Source: Heterostelium multicystogenum
Lineage: Eukaryota > Evosea > Eumycetozoa > Acytosteliales > Acytosteliaceae
Length of the DNA stretch: 64,000 bases
Assembly (NCBI GenBank): GCA_003667245.1
Contig: RCNN01000002.1
Location: 181,685 to 245,684 of the forward strand
Direction: 5' to 3'
A program made the translations under genes and the position numbers. A model generated the notes under the pieces. That model searched no databases, was not told the origin of the DNA, and was given only the letters and a program-made list of their open reading frames with translations. Positions 24,842 to 36,699 of this stretch are shown here, one piece after another; position 1 is the stretch's first letter; each line of letters starts with the position of its first letter.

Positions 24842-25178
24842 TTAGTGAAATGTATTTGATGAAACACATCTTAGACGACACTCCAGCGGAGATGGCTAAG
24901 GAATAGAGAATTTGAAATTCGCATTGGAATTGAACCAAAATTTCCAAGACGCCCTAACAACATTGGATTCATTGAGACCCTCATTGACTTCAACAAAAAA
25001 GATTATTCTTACAATCCAAATACACACAACTTTCAAACTCAACTCAATGATTTCTATGAGCTATCCGACCTCTTTAAGAAACTCATTCCAAAGCTAATTC
25101 AATACATCCTATTTGATTTGGTAAAGTCATTTGCATATGAACCGGTGACAATGAATACAATGTATACAAGTTTATAAC
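24842..25178 (+). pseudogene. Unassigned coding fragment with frame break
   Basis: A short coding-like stretch. The first open part reads MYLMKHILDDTPAEMAKE and stops at a TAG near 24905; a second reads NLKFALELNQNFQDALTTLD and, after a one-base shift in the A-run near 25000, continues KDYSYNPNTHNFQTQLNDFY and LFKKLIPKLIQYILFDLVKS to a stop at about 25178. Amino-acid composition is protein-like, but no family is recognised. It could be the 3' exons of a small gene with uncalled introns or a decayed copy. Confidence 0.35.
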
Positions 25179-25407
25179 CAACCATAAATCAAGAGTAGCC
25201 TAAACACTTTAAAGAAATAAACAACATAATATATTTATAACATAAATATAGGTTTTATATATATATTTCTATGATTTTACATTTTATTAGTTTTTTTTTA
25301 ATATATTATTATTATTATTTGTTAATTTAACTTGTCTATCTCCTTGTATAAATAAATATATCATCTTTTCATTATTACTATGATTCTTTTTCTTATTGTG
25401 AAATCCA
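25179..25407. other. AT-rich spacer
   Basis: Very AT-rich spacer with TA and ATT runs; no feature is recognised. Confidence 0.4.
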
Positions 25408-25565
25408 TCACTCTCTATCAAGTTTATGTTGATGATTATAATGGCTATTTGACCAAATCATATCATCAACGGTCTCGTTTTGTCCATATCCTTTTTTGAT
25501 CTGTATTCCATGTCGTTGTTGTGCTTGAATATTGATTGCTTGATTGTTGACTGATTGATATAAAG
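25408..25565 (-). CDS. Probable terminal exon of a small unassigned gene
   Basis: After a TTATCATTCAG acceptor the minus strand is open for about 50 codons (LYQSVNNQAINIQAQQRHGI, then QIKKGYGQNETVDDMIWSNS) and ends in HKLDRE-stop. The Gln/Asn/His-rich composition and clean acceptor look like a dictyostelid last exon. No upstream exon with an ATG could be placed between here and the ATP synthase delta stop at 25771, so the gene model is incomplete. Confidence 0.35.
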
Positions 25566-25770
25566 CTGAATGATAATAAATAATAACAAGTGAGTGATTA
25601 TAAATAAAGATAGATAGATTTTGTTAACTTAGATTAAAATTTAATTTAATATAAAAAGTAGTTGTATTGCTGTTTGGTTGTGATGAAGGTGATTACTATG
25701 GTGATGATGTTGTTTGTTGTATGGTTGATAATGTAATATTGTATTCTATTTCTTTAATTAAATATTTAGT

Positions 25771-26296
25771 TTAAAGAGTTACACCACAGGCATATGCCAT
25801 CTGTTGGTGAGCTTCCCAAACCAATGAGAGCAGTAGCTTTAGCGGCTTCGTCGGAGGCCTCGTTGTAGAGTTGAGTGTAACGAGCGAGACCACTCTTGAC
25901 TTCGGTTGGGTCCAATTGGTCGACTGGGACGGCTTCGACGGCGTTGATGTAGCAGGTGGTATCTGGGTTGATGAAAGCGAAACCACCACTGATAAAGTAT
26001 TTCTCGATGTCACCGCTCTCGTGGTGAACTTGAACGACACCTGGCTTCAACTCTGCAATCTTTGGGATGTGATTCTTCAAGACACCAAATACACCACGAG
26101 CACCTGGCAAAGTGAGCATTTGGACCTTCTTGTTCTTGAAGAGGATTTGGTGTGGAACCATGAAGGAGAATGACAACAAGTCGTCGGTGTTGACGGCATT
26201 CTCACTAGCAAAGGTTCTCTTCATGACCATTGATGATGATGGTGATGCAGATGATCTGACCAAACCAGAAGTTCTACCAATGAAATTTCTGAACAT
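25771..26296 (-). CDS. ATP synthase F1 subunit delta, mitochondrial
   Basis: Central-stalk subunit of mitochondrial ATP synthase (bacterial epsilon). The start MFRNFIGRTSGLVRSSASPS, followed by VMKRTFASENAVN, is a classic mitochondrial presequence. The beta-sandwich follows: FSFMVPHQILFKNKKVQMLT, PGARGVFGVLKNHIPKIAEL, KYFISGGFAFINPDTTCYI and AVEAVPVDQLD; the C-terminal helical pair is LARYTQLYNEASDEAAKATA. A one-base excess in GGG (CCC at 25814-25816 on +) shifts the last 20 codons; correction gives IGLEAHQQMAYACGVTL and a stop at 25771-25773, about 175 residues, the expected size. The gene is otherwise uninterrupted. Confidence 0.92.
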
Positions 26297-26655
26297 TTTT
26301 ATCTCTTTATACTTTTGCTGCTGTTGCTGCTACTGTAAAATCCTACTGCACTGACTTCTACACTATAACACTAGACAAAACAATATAGTTTGAATTATCT
26401 CAAATAGGTTTTTTTGATGATGATCGTAAGGAGTGTGTTATGAGACACTTACAATGATTTTTTTTAATTTTTTTCATTTTCATTTTTTTTTTGATTAATT
26501 TATTTTTCATTTTTTTTTCATTTTTTTGTAATGATCATTATTATGACATTTGCAGTGAGAAACGAGACCCTCTGTGGTTTATGGTTGGCATGCGGTGCGA
26601 AAATGTTGTTTTATTTATTTTATTTTATTTTATTACAATGTTTGATTGAACTTTT
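26297..26655. other. AT-rich spacer
   Basis: 5' flank of the ATP synthase delta gene and 3' flank of the C2/WW gene, with T-runs near 26459-26530 and repeated TTTTAT at 26610-26635. No gene is seen. Confidence 0.6.
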
Positions 26656-28369
26656 TCAGTGGCAGTGGTGATGACCGTGGCATGAGGATCCACTTGATCT
26701 ATAGGCATAGGTATATCCTGTGGTGGGATAGGCATAGGTTGTTGGCATTTGGGGCATCTGTGGGTATACTCCTGGGTAGACTCCTTGTTGTGGGTAGTAG
26801 AATTGAGGTGCTCCCAACTGGTGCTGGTGGCTGTGGTGCGTATGGGTGCAGCATATGGCTGTCCACTAGCTCCATGTGAGTATTGAAGTTGGACACCAGG
26901 TTGGAGGTATGATGTCTGTGGTAATTGTTGTGGTTGGGGTTTTGGTGTGGAAACTAGTGAAGGTTGAATTGGTTGAATTGGTTTGAATTGGTTGAATTGG
27001 TTGAGTATTAAGTTGGTTGTTGGGTTACTGGTGTGGGTTTGGAATAATTGGCTGTACAGGTGTTTGATGAAGTTGGTGTGGTATTTGGTGTAACTGGTGA
27101 AACGGTTGGTAAAGTGGGAAGGAAGTGAACTTGGTTGTGAAGAAATTGAAATTGGACTGGATGTTGGAACTGATGAATGAAATTGAGATTGGTGAGGATG
27201 TTGGGTTTGTAGATGGAGCGACTGTTGGTGCTACTGGGGTAATGGAGGCGAAGTTGCAAACTGGTTGAGTTTTGGGTTGGCAAGTTCCAGTGAGATGTCT
27301 TTGTTGCATGGTCGACATAGTATGTCTTTCCGCTGGGATCAACTCTTTTCTCCCAGTTTGGTGGAAGTACCTCTGTTTGTGTTTGATTCTGTGGTGATTG
27401 CTCCTGCTCCTCTGTATTGGGTGAAATATGGTTGTCCGTCTTGGATTCCAACATCAGTGTGAACACCACCAATCATCTGGCAGGTAAGTGGAGCATTGTG
27501 GAAGAAAATGTCACCGTTCGATGGCTCCTACCACCATCTGCTGGTGGAGAATTGGCTCAACAAATCCTTCTTGCAGTTATCTCCGATATGTGCAGCATCG
27601 GTGACGTAGTTTCGGAGTGTGACGCTGGCCTGACCGTAGGCAGGATCGCTGAATGCGTTGTATTGACGAGATTGGTGAAATTGTGAATAAAATTGGATTG
27701 GTAAGAAGTTGTTTGAAGAGTTTGTTTCCCCGATGATTTGGTCAACATCGTCCCAGGCAGTTTGGGTGGAACGCTTTGATTTGTGCATACGTTTCTCACG
27801 CTCTGCGTTGGTTGTTTTGACTGGGTCTTGGATGCTGTATGAAAGGAACTTCTCGACCTGTGCGTCCATTTGGGGACAATGCACCTGGGTAGAAGTTGGC
27901 ACGAAATCGACTTGATAGTCAAGAGTGTTTCGTTGATCTGAGCCATCTCCAAATCAAACTCCCACAGTTCCATTTGGCTTTCCTTGATTACGAATGACTA
28001 CACGGTGGTGGACGGGGCCGTTGATGATGGTGGCATAGTCGATGGAGAATCCACCAACAAGCTTGTCGGCACCGATGATGCAAGCATCGTAGACCTCAAT
28101 CTCCAAATACTTGGCTGAATCCAAACTCTCTTGCTTTCTATGGAAAATGGAAGGAAAGTCTCATACTTGAAAATGAGCATTCAAAGTCTTTGACAATGTT
28201 TCGTTTTTGAACTTTCTATTCTGGTCAAAAGAAAAACTATAAATTGGTTCAAATCAATATAATGCCAATGTAAATAAATCGGGTTCAAAAGGGTATCCAA
28301 AACAGGAGAATCCAAACAAATCATATACCTACCTTTAACATATGGATCAATTGCTTGCATTTGTTTCAT
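26656..28369 (-). CDS. C2 and WW domain protein with Tyr/Pro/His-rich tail
   Basis: Exon 1 (from 28369) reads MKQMQAIDPYVKG; exon 2, after a GACCAG acceptor, reads NRKFKNETLSKTLNAHFQ, the SKTLNP-like C2 core; exon 3 continues ESLDSAKYLEIEVYDACIIG and ADKLVGGFSIDYATI. The C2 domain suggests calcium/phospholipid binding. An unassigned middle (VHCPQMDAQVEKFLSYSIQD; KSKRSTQTAWDDVDQIIGE) precedes a WW domain (EVLPPNWEKRVDPSGKTYYV, both tryptophans present), then Ser/Thr/Pro-rich linker and a tail QGVYPGVYPQMPQMPTTYAY ending CHGHHHCH with a stop at 26656-26658. Five or more frame breaks fall between 28160 and 27380, some apparently needing a base added. The C2 lacks its first strand, so an upstream exon may exist. 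It resembles NEDD4-type C2-WW order, but no HECT domain is present. Confidence 0.65.
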
Positions 28370-28957
28370 TATTTAAACTTAAATTCAAAGCCTTAATATT
28401 ACTTAATTTAACAAAGTAATTTACTGTCATTCTTGTAATAGTTTTTTTTTATTCTAAAACTAAACTAACCTAAACTAAACTAAACTTATAGTAATAAACC
28501 AATTAACTTAATAATGAAAAATTATTGTATGTGTATATAATAAATATTATATAAAAGTGGTGTGTGTATGTGTGTCTATTTAAACCCTGACTTATCTAAT
28601 TATGTGTGGTGTTGTAATAATAAAAATGGTAAAAATAAGCAATGATGATGAATAAAAAAAAATAAAATAAAAAAGACTTGAGTGTGTTTGGCTAAAATCA
28701 TTCTTAAAAAAAGCAAGGAATTGATTTTTTTGAGAATCAACACAAAGTTTTCTATGTTGTTATGGGGTTTTAAGAAGTGGGAATGTTGTAAGAGCAAAAT
28801 CTGATTATGATGGTGGTTGTGGATTTCCGCCACCTGTGAGTGAACAAGTTTATTGTTATTTTCGATATGTATTGGTATGATTTGAATAAAAATTGAAATT
28901 AGCTTAACACATCATTATATTATTTATTATATGTGAATTTGTTTAAGTTGAACTAAT
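28370..28957. other. AT-rich spacer
   Basis: Region between the C2/WW and FNIP genes, with TAAAC repeats near 28455-28485, a GTGTGTATGTGTGT run near 28560 and A/T runs. No gene is recognised. Confidence 0.5.
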
Positions 28958-30400
28958 TTATGTGATGACCCAATATGTAAATATGAATTCACTCAATCTT
29001 TCATATATGTCTGAAACTGGTAGGAATCCACCAAACAATTTCTTGTCGATGGCCAAAATTGTATTTTCGTCTACCAGTCTGATTTCCCATTGGGATAAAG
29101 TTTGGACGTGTGAGCTGTACATGAATGATTCGGTTCGGATTGGAAAGTAGGTATTTCGATTGGAACGATGGCGTAACGGATGTAGGTTACAGTAATCAGG
29201 AATGGCTCCTTCGGCGATAGTTGATTGCGCAAAGAACTCACCGATAACTAACTCGGTCACAGAACTAGGTATGACTCCAGGCTGCAAGGGAAGTTGGTAC
29301 TTTTTTCTCCGAATTCAAGTCGTCTCAGACCCTCTGGAAAAACTCCTGGCTCAAGTGGCTGATTGAATTGAGGGCCAAGAATAAGCGTTTCCAAGCGTCG
29401 ATGGCAATACTCCTGGCTCAAGCGGGCTGGTTGAAACTGATTCCAAACTGCAAGGTGGTTAGTCCCCTGGGAGAATTCCAGCTTTAAGAGGCTGGTTGAA
29501 ATCCATACCAAAATAACTATGGTTTTCAGTGATTTTGGGAGCTGATTGAATACAAGTTCTTGGTTGTAGAAATTTGAGAATCTGAGATAAATCAATTTTT
29601 TTGGGAAGTACCAAAAGTGGTGTTGAATCCGACTCCAAGATTAAGATAGGTAAGTGATTCCGGTAGTATTCTAGGTCCAATGGGTTCATTGTAGTCCCTT
29701 GGATAGGTAGAGTGTTTCAATTGATTCTGGGAGTGATCCAATCTGGAGAGGTTTCGAAAAAGAGCATGCATACTCAAGTGGGTGACCGAGGGTGGAATTA
29801 CATCGGGGTCCAATTCGTGGTTTAGTACAAAGGCATCGTCAAATGTGTGACAAAAGGTGAGATACTGCCTGGTAACAAACTTAGAATCTACCGATCCAAT
29901 TGACAAATGGGTTATTGTTGGTGGAACAACCAAAGTCGAGTCATAACAAAAGTGGAACGCAATTTCAATTTTTTCAGACCATATGGTAATACATGCTTTC
30001 CAATTCTAAGCTGACTCCATAGCCTGAGGTTAGCTTTATACAGAGAGGCTGGGAGCACATCCTTATCAATTGGATGATCTAAGCGATTGGACAAAATTAA
30101 CTTTTTAACAGTTTGAGGGATGTCCCCTATTTTTAAGTTTATGGTTGAAACTAGCTCCCAGATCAAGGTAGGTAAGGTTTGGAGGAAGTGTTTCCTTCTT
30201 CGAGTTCAAAGTCATAGTATGATCCTAGATTCATAGATTTGACGGTCTTGGGAATTAATCCTGGTGGAATTGGATTTATTAATTTCAAGGAATCAAAATT
30301 AATGCTGACAATAATTCCTTTAACACGACTCAACATCTCCTGGAGAATCTCAAGGCCTTTCTTGAACCTGATTATATATTCTGAATGTAATAGACCACCT
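28958..30400 (-). CDS. FNIP-repeat protein (frame-broken)
   Basis: Member of the dictyostelid-expanded FNIP/IP22 leucine-rich-like repeat family. Repeats of about 22 residues recur with the core (F)NxPLxPGxxPxSLxxLxFG: PIPPGLIPKTVKSMNLGSYY, HPIDKDVLPASLYKANLRLW, NEPIGPRILPESLTYLNLGV, NQPLEPGVFPEGLRRLEFGE and QPGVIPSSVTELVIGEFFAQ. The C-terminal ~80 residues (NTYFPIRTESFMYSSHVQTL) match the usual non-repeat end. An N-terminal part extends upstream to about 30560 (HDVVCFSIDNIPVNSKVVYY), but its start is unclear. At least six frame changes split the repeats, more per kilobase than in its neighbours, so a decaying copy of a multigene family is a real alternative to sequence error. Molecular function is unknown. 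Confidence 0.65.
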
Positions 30401-31252
30401 TACTATTGACTGGAATATTATCAATGCTAAAACATACTACATCATGAATTAATTCCAAACAATGTTAACAACAACATGAAAAAGAGTTCCACAGTTGGAA
30501 CAAGATGATGATTGATTTTGTGTGCACATACAAGTTTTGTCATCTAACGAATCGAATCTGCTTACGGGTGACTCATTTTTGGCTAGGTGGCCAAATTAGA
30601 TTTAAGTCTCTTTCCAGGAATGGATTGTGTGATATTTTTTTCTAAAAGACTTGAGGTGATGAAATCCAATGTGCTGCGTCTTCAAATTGCTTGGATCAAA
30701 ATAGAGGAACTTTCTCTCTGTTTTCATAGAGTGTTTTTTGTCGCCAACACAAAGCAAATCTTATCGAAAGGCGAGTCAACAAATGACAATATATGCCTAA
30801 CAATAATGTGTGGAATATTATCTATCTTCACTGCCATCTAAATAGTCGCTATCAAACAAAGTACTATATTCTTTATCTATCTATCTAATCTATCTTCTAG
30901 GTAATGTTTATAAGATTGTTAACTAACTGAGAAAACCAAATTAGATTTAATTATTAAATTGTATTTTGACAACAAAAGGCAAAACAAAAAATCCCAAATC
31001 AATCAAAAAAACAAAAAAGAGAATTTGAATTCCAATAGGGCTTGATACTTACTGACTTGTAGAAACATAAAAGAATAGATCGAGATTAATCAAAGAATAC
31101 TTTTATTTGAACAAAATCTTATATTTATATTTCATATATTAATACATATATTGTCGCAAATATCTTTGTATAAGCCATCTTTACTGTCAGAATTATATCA
31201 TCATCATCATTGCATCATATTATATATATCTAAAACAGAAAATAAATAAAGA
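30401..31252. other. FNIP 5' end and BRK1 promoter
   Basis: The first ~160 bp hold coding-like minus-strand sequence that probably belongs to the FNIP gene. An 84-codon plus-strand open frame at 30587-30841 has no recognisable features. 30850-31250 is AT-rich and should contain the BRK1 promoter. Confidence 0.45.
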
Positions 31253-31556
31253 ATGACCAAAGCACCAATTCAAAAAGACTGGGGGAAAGAGAATTCATCG
31301 AAAGTGTAACATTGAACATTCAAAAGATTATCGATTTCTTAAATAAGTTTGGTAATGTTATTATTATTATGATGATGGTAACTTGGTTACTCCTATGATT
31401 GATGATGAATTGCTAACAACACAAACTACCCCAACCAATATACCAATATAGAACTCTCAACAAGAAATAAGCTAGCTTCAGTAAACGAGAAGAATATCAA
31501 CATTGGAAAGACAAGTAGATTATTTAGAAGCTTCTTTCAAAACTGTATCGGAATAA
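31253..31556 (+). CDS. brk1: BRK1/HSPC300 subunit of the SCAR/WAVE complex
   Basis: Smallest subunit of the SCAR/WAVE complex, which activates Arp2/3. Two exons, 31253-31351 and 31452-31556, join in phase. About 68 residues: MTKAPIQKDWGEREFIESVT, then LNIQKIIDFLNKFELSTRNK, LASVNEKISTLERQVDYLEA and SFKTVSE. This matches the BRK1 pattern (QKDW...REFIE...NIQKI..FLN.FE.S.R.KL..LNEKL..LER.V.YLEA) and its usual length; the whole protein is a coiled coil. One extra G in GGGGG (31281-31285) and one extra A near 31492 break the frame; correction restores the complete pattern. Arp3, the downstream target complex, lies 7 kb away. Confidence 0.88.
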
Positions 31557-31853
31557 GATAGATAGCATAGTTTTGTATAATAATTATAGTAGCAGTAGTA
31601 GAAGTAGAAACGTAATACGCCTCAATTCAATCAAATCAAGATATATTAGAATGACAAACTTAATAAACTTTGTAAATTAGAAAACTTCAATATACATTAC
31701 ATGTAAAGTGCAGGGCTTAAATGATTAATTAATTAATCAATCAATCAATCAAATGTAAAGAAGACAGAAGACGAATATGATTTGTTACAATTTAAATATA
31801 CAAGATTATTTATTATTTATAATAATAGCTAATCGGATGGAAAGTCGGTGTTG

Positions 31854-33279
31854 TTAATCACTTATTGTTTGATAAGCTTCGGGATTACTGGGTTGCTCTA
31901 TATCTAAAACATGCACTTGGTATTTCATGGAATGATATTCATCACGCTGTGGTAATATCTTCATAACTATATTCTCAACAATGAATGTAGCAACTGCTAG
32001 CAGACCCAAACCTCCCACAAACTGCATAAAGTATAATGATAACGGTTAGCTATTTGTCTGTTAACGTACACGATTTGAATTGTATACCTACATTTAAGAG
32101 CAATGTTTGGAAATCGAATGCACCGATTTGACCGGTCTGAAGGAATATTAGTTTGACACCGTGTCGGTTGAGCACGAATCTATGTTGTAGATCTGCTCCA
32201 TAGATTGGCTCCATTATCTTGAATTTCGTATCTTTGAATCGCTTTAAATCTGTAGGTGGTATCTGTAGTTGTTGGTACTGTATGAGTAGACATTGCTGTA
32301 GTCAATAAACACCAGCAAAATGATACCGTCGTCACGTATCGATCTCGAGGCGTTGCTCATGCTGACGTCGTCCAAAGACTCAATTCCGGCGGCCTGCATA
32401 ATTGTGTCCAAAGTCAAGATATCGAATGCACCCTTCTGACCAACAATATTTGGTGCCTATAAGCAAGTAAATGTTAGTATCAACAGCAACAGAGGCTTTT
32501 TGGTCGTTTAACAATTTATTCTATACGTACGGGTGGTGTCCAAGCCTTTCCACTTGAATTTAAAAGCAGTCCAGGCAGCTCTCTGGCGTTGAATTGAATT
32601 CCATGGGATGGGGCCGACAACGTGTGGTCCAACAATATGGTGAACTGATCGATGTCTGCAATATAGAAGCTAGTAACGTTGAACGACTCGAATGTGCAGT
32701 TGATATTGGTGAGATCACAGTCAGGTGTGTCTTGCACCTCTGTGGTAACCCTGGTAGAAACAAAAGTTGAAAAATCCGCAGTTGGTGGGTAAACTATAAG
32801 CTCTTCATCCCAGTATGCGCACTGCAGAGTTGGGAATCCATTGTAGACAACATTGGTACTATTTTAAACAATATGGTAATCCAGATGTTCTTGTTGGTGG
32901 CTATTCAATTGAACAACATCAACCACATAATTAGTAAGACCAATATTAGTATAAATAGTATCTGCCTCTTCATCAATACCTACAGCCTGTAGTGAGGTAA
33001 CGAATAGTACCTATTGGTAATTCAATGGCGAGATATCGCTTATCAAGTATAATATTGAAAATGAAGATGTATATGAAAATCGCAAACAAGAATATCATAT
33101 GCAATATTTTCAATCTTTTGTCTTTGATTTTAACTATCTATTCATATTGATGGATTGATTCGATTAGTTTAGGACTATTGTCATTGCCAACGGTTAGGAA
33201 TATTTATTCCCAAGCTAGTTTGATTCAATATACATACCTTCTCAGTTTCATAAGAAGTAAATAAGTCTGTAAAACTCAT
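31854..33279 (-). CDS. P2X-type ATP-gated cation channel
   Basis: Trimeric P2X receptor; in Dictyostelium these sit in the contractile vacuole and release calcium on luminal ATP. Exon 1 (33279-33238) reads MSFTDLFTSYETEK, joined to IVKIKDKRLKILHMIFLFAI, the first membrane helix. The TEK triplet matches the conserved T-x-K/R site. DKRYLAIELPIG carries the lysine region near the ATP site; the ectodomain includes FYIADIDQFTILLDHTLSAP and SHGIQFNARELPG. A C-terminal block reads FLQTGQIGAFDFQTLLLNFV and GGLGLLAVATFIVENIVMKI (second helix), then LPQRDEYHSMKYQ containing the YxxxK trafficking motif. Several introns and frame breaks make the middle uncertain. As in other dictyostelid P2X proteins the ectodomain is cysteine-poor. 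Paralogue not assigned. Confidence 0.8.
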
Positions 33280-33807
33280 TTTCGAATCCAATAGTTGCTT
33301 ATGCTTAATCTAGACGGACAAACCTATATACACTAATAGTTGTGGTGGAACAATATTAATCAAGACCTGACTACTATTAATATCCGTTACTAACTATATG
33401 ATATAATAATACTATTATTATTTGAGCAAGAATTATCTTTTGCTGATTCGTAATCAAATTTTCAAAAAGTATTTGATCAACGGATTCTACACCTTAATGT
33501 AAAAACCTGGTTCAATTTTTGACGTCAGAAATTCGAATCCAATGGAGCTTTATCTTGGTGCGAAAGATAAAAATTTTAATATCTTGGATGGTTTGTCTTT
33601 AAAATCTTTGTGCCAACATTTTGAAGAATTAATAATTTATATATTACTGTGTGTAGTTTAGTTGGATTGGTTGGTCGTTGCTATTGATTTTGTTCATCAT
33701 TGGTCAACTTTGGGATATGGAGATTTGAGTATGATGATTCCCAAAGTTTGTATTTAAAACATTTAAGTTTAGTTGCGAAACTATTTATTATTTGTTAGAT
33801 TGATTGT

Positions 33808-36699
33808 TCATTTTGTTGTTGTTGTTGATGTTGAAGTTATTACGGGAGACGATGTCTTTTCTTTTTCTGTATCTAAAAATTCAGTGATAATTCCTGCTGC
33901 AATTGTTTTACCTGATTCACGTAGTGTAAATCGACCAAGTTGACGATAGGAACTGTATAGCTCAAGACATGCCAATCTTGAAAGTTGTATTTCGACGAGC
34001 GCTGACATACCATCCGATATGCAACGTGGCTTCTTCTTGGATACACCGCCACTGTTGTCGAGGAGTGAGAGGAGCTTGGTGATTGTGGCGGGCTCCTCCA
34101 TGGAATGTGCGTGGAATACGGCTTGGTAACCGTTGGTGATTGGAATTGGTAATGTGAATGTGACAATCTGTGCAAGGAAACGTTTAGAGACTTGGATTGG
34201 CTTCTCTGGGTCACTAAGGATGCTTCCTACACGGAGAATGTTAGTGACATCAATTGGCAAGAGAGAGGTCAACATTATCACCTCCAACTGCCCAGTCAGA
34301 GTCATTTTGAGCTCTACGAATAAACCTTTACTGTGCAAATCTCGTTACCCGGGGAGATCAGTAGCTTGTCACCTACACCAAGAACACCAGCCTCAATCTT
34401 TCCACCAACAAGGACAGTTCCCTTGGAGTTGGTCTTGTAGATGTCGTTGACTCCCATTCTGAAAGGTTTGTTAATAAGACGTTCACCAACACTGAAACTG
34501 TCGATCTGCTGTACCAGTGTGTTACCAGTGTACCACGAACAACGTGGGTCTGAAACTCTTTCGACGAGATTGTCACCCTTGAATCCACTTATGGGCATGA
34601 AGTAGAGATTCTTCTCACTAAACTTGGCTGATACCAAGATTGCTTCAAAGTCTCAGTGATATAGTTGTAACGCTCTTCGGACCAGTCGACAAGATCCATC
34701 TTATTAATGGCAACGATGAGCTGCATAATTCCAAGACTCTTTGCAAGGAGGGCATGTTCTTTGGTTTTGACCCTCAGATGAAAATCCAGCCTCAAACTCG
34801 GAGGCATTGATCAATAACACTGCGACATCGGCCTGTGTGGTAGCCGCTAATCATGTTAGGTACAAAGTCACGATGTCCTGGTGCGTCTAAATAGTGTGAT
34901 CTTTCTGTGCTCTGTTTCAAAGTATCTTACGCATGACATCCATTGTGACACCACGCTCACGCTCTTCCTGGTGTTCATCCAGCACCCAAGCAAAGTGGAA
35001 AGATCCCTTTCCCATATTTATTTGCTTCACGCTCAAACTTTGTGATAGTTCGCTGGTCGACGTATCCCAACTTATACAAAAGATGTCCCATTGTTGTGGA
35101 TTTTACCAGCATCGACGTGTCCAATGACGACCATATTCAAATGTGGCTTGTTTGCTTCTGTTAAAAAATGCCGCTGTGTACTAAATCCTCCAACTCTTTC
35201 TTTCTCGATGCAGAGTGCTGCTTAACATTCTTGTGAATATTGATGCTACCCTGTGAACTGGAGAGGTTGGCAGCTGCCACAATATTCAAAATCTGATTCT
35301 GAAGGTGATCCTGAAATTTCCGATGAGATAGAACCAGTGGGAGTATTATATGGTGTTCTTGATTGTTGCTGTTGCTGCTTAATATTTATATTCTTCAGAC
35401 CATCACTTAGTTGATTGGTATTGATGTTCTTTGATGCTGATTGCTGTGGTTGTTTGGAATTTGATACATTTTTGATTCTTTTGAAATTGATTTTCGGTTG
35501 ATTTCCACCTATAATTAAGTATAACAAAGATGTATCAATATATATAGCATTTACCATGAAGCATGAACGCATAGTTTCTTCAAAACAACAAGAGATAGAG
35601 CATGGGAGATGAACAAAAATAGGTAGAAGATTGAGATGATTGGATTGGATAGATAGATTACTTGGTTTAAATGCTTGATTTTGTTTGTCAAGTACAATGT
35701 CATCAGGTGATGGTTCGTCAAAGTTGTATGGTATAACATTGGATGTTCCTTGTCGTTGTCTCGATCGTACAATGACATTGCATTGAACTGTGGATATCGA
35801 TAGACTCTCGGGTTTTAACAATTTTAGAGGGTGAAATATCGCATAGATTCATTGCTAACTCAGATGGTTGATAGGTTGATCTTTGTTGATGTTGTCGTAG
35901 TTGCTTATTGACAACATTTATCTTTGTTGTATTTGAAAACATTGGGCAAATAGCAACTACCGCCACCACCGTTAGCAATATCTTTGATTGTCAACGTCAT
36001 CAGTGTCAGCAATGATTGATTGATGGATTGATTGATTAGACTCCATTATTACAAAGATATAAAAATAAAGTATAAAGTATAAATCAATAATGTACATTTC
36101 GATTGACATACCTTTGTTGTTGTTTTTGTTATTGTTACTCTGTTGTTTTGGTTGCTGTTGTTGCTTTTGTTTGGTTTTGATTTTGTATTGGTTGTTTCTT
36201 TTGTTGGTGTTGGCTTCTTCTTTGCATTTGGGATTATCAGCAAGATTTAGAAAATGATCAACCGCTTTTATCTAGCATCAAAGTCATAGTCTGTCAATAA
36301 CGTCGTATATCTCTTCCAAATCAATTGTCGGGCACAGCGTCTATAACCATATCGTAAACATCATATACTTCATCATCGAAATCATCTTGATTCTGTTGAT
36401 TATTTACTTCTTCATCTGAATAATCATCGTCATCATCATAGTTTCCATAATTGCATCAAAAGTTGAATATAGTTAGTTTACATTCACTATCGTTAGACTA
36501 AACTGCATCATCATAACATAAACCCTAGCATAACATGTTAAGATGTATGTTATGTATATTTAAATCTAGATCGAGACCTTTTGATGAATGTACTCAAAGT
36601 CATGATCAATGATTGATTGAACTTTGAATCAACCATTAGCATTCAATAATAGAACATACCATCATCAGTTAAATTCTTTAAGTATCTATGTCTAGACAT
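33808..36699 (-). CDS. HBS1-like translational GTPase
   Basis: eRF3-related GTPase that works with Pelota/Dom34 to rescue stalled ribosomes in no-go and non-stop decay. Exon 1 (36699-36660) encodes [13 protein letters not shown], the HBS1 start motif; an acidic Asp/Asn-rich exon follows near 36430. A Ser/Gln-rich linker ([20 protein letters not shown]) and [13 protein letters not shown] lead to the G domain: [20 protein letters not shown] (P-loop), [47 protein letters not shown] and [17 protein letters not shown]-Tu-type domains II/III end [20 protein letters not shown] plus a short Ser/Thr tail. At least six one-base excesses break the G domain and domain II. Its 5' region is shared with divergent Arp3. 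Confidence 0.85.

Noticed and set aside
24842..25178. TCPQC near 24790 considered as the start of a RING or zinc-ribbon gene
   Set aside because: No second cysteine pair follows in any frame at the right spacing.
30587..30841. 84-codon plus-strand open frame
   Set aside because: Hydrophobic chance-like sequence with no motif, between the FNIP and BRK1 genes.
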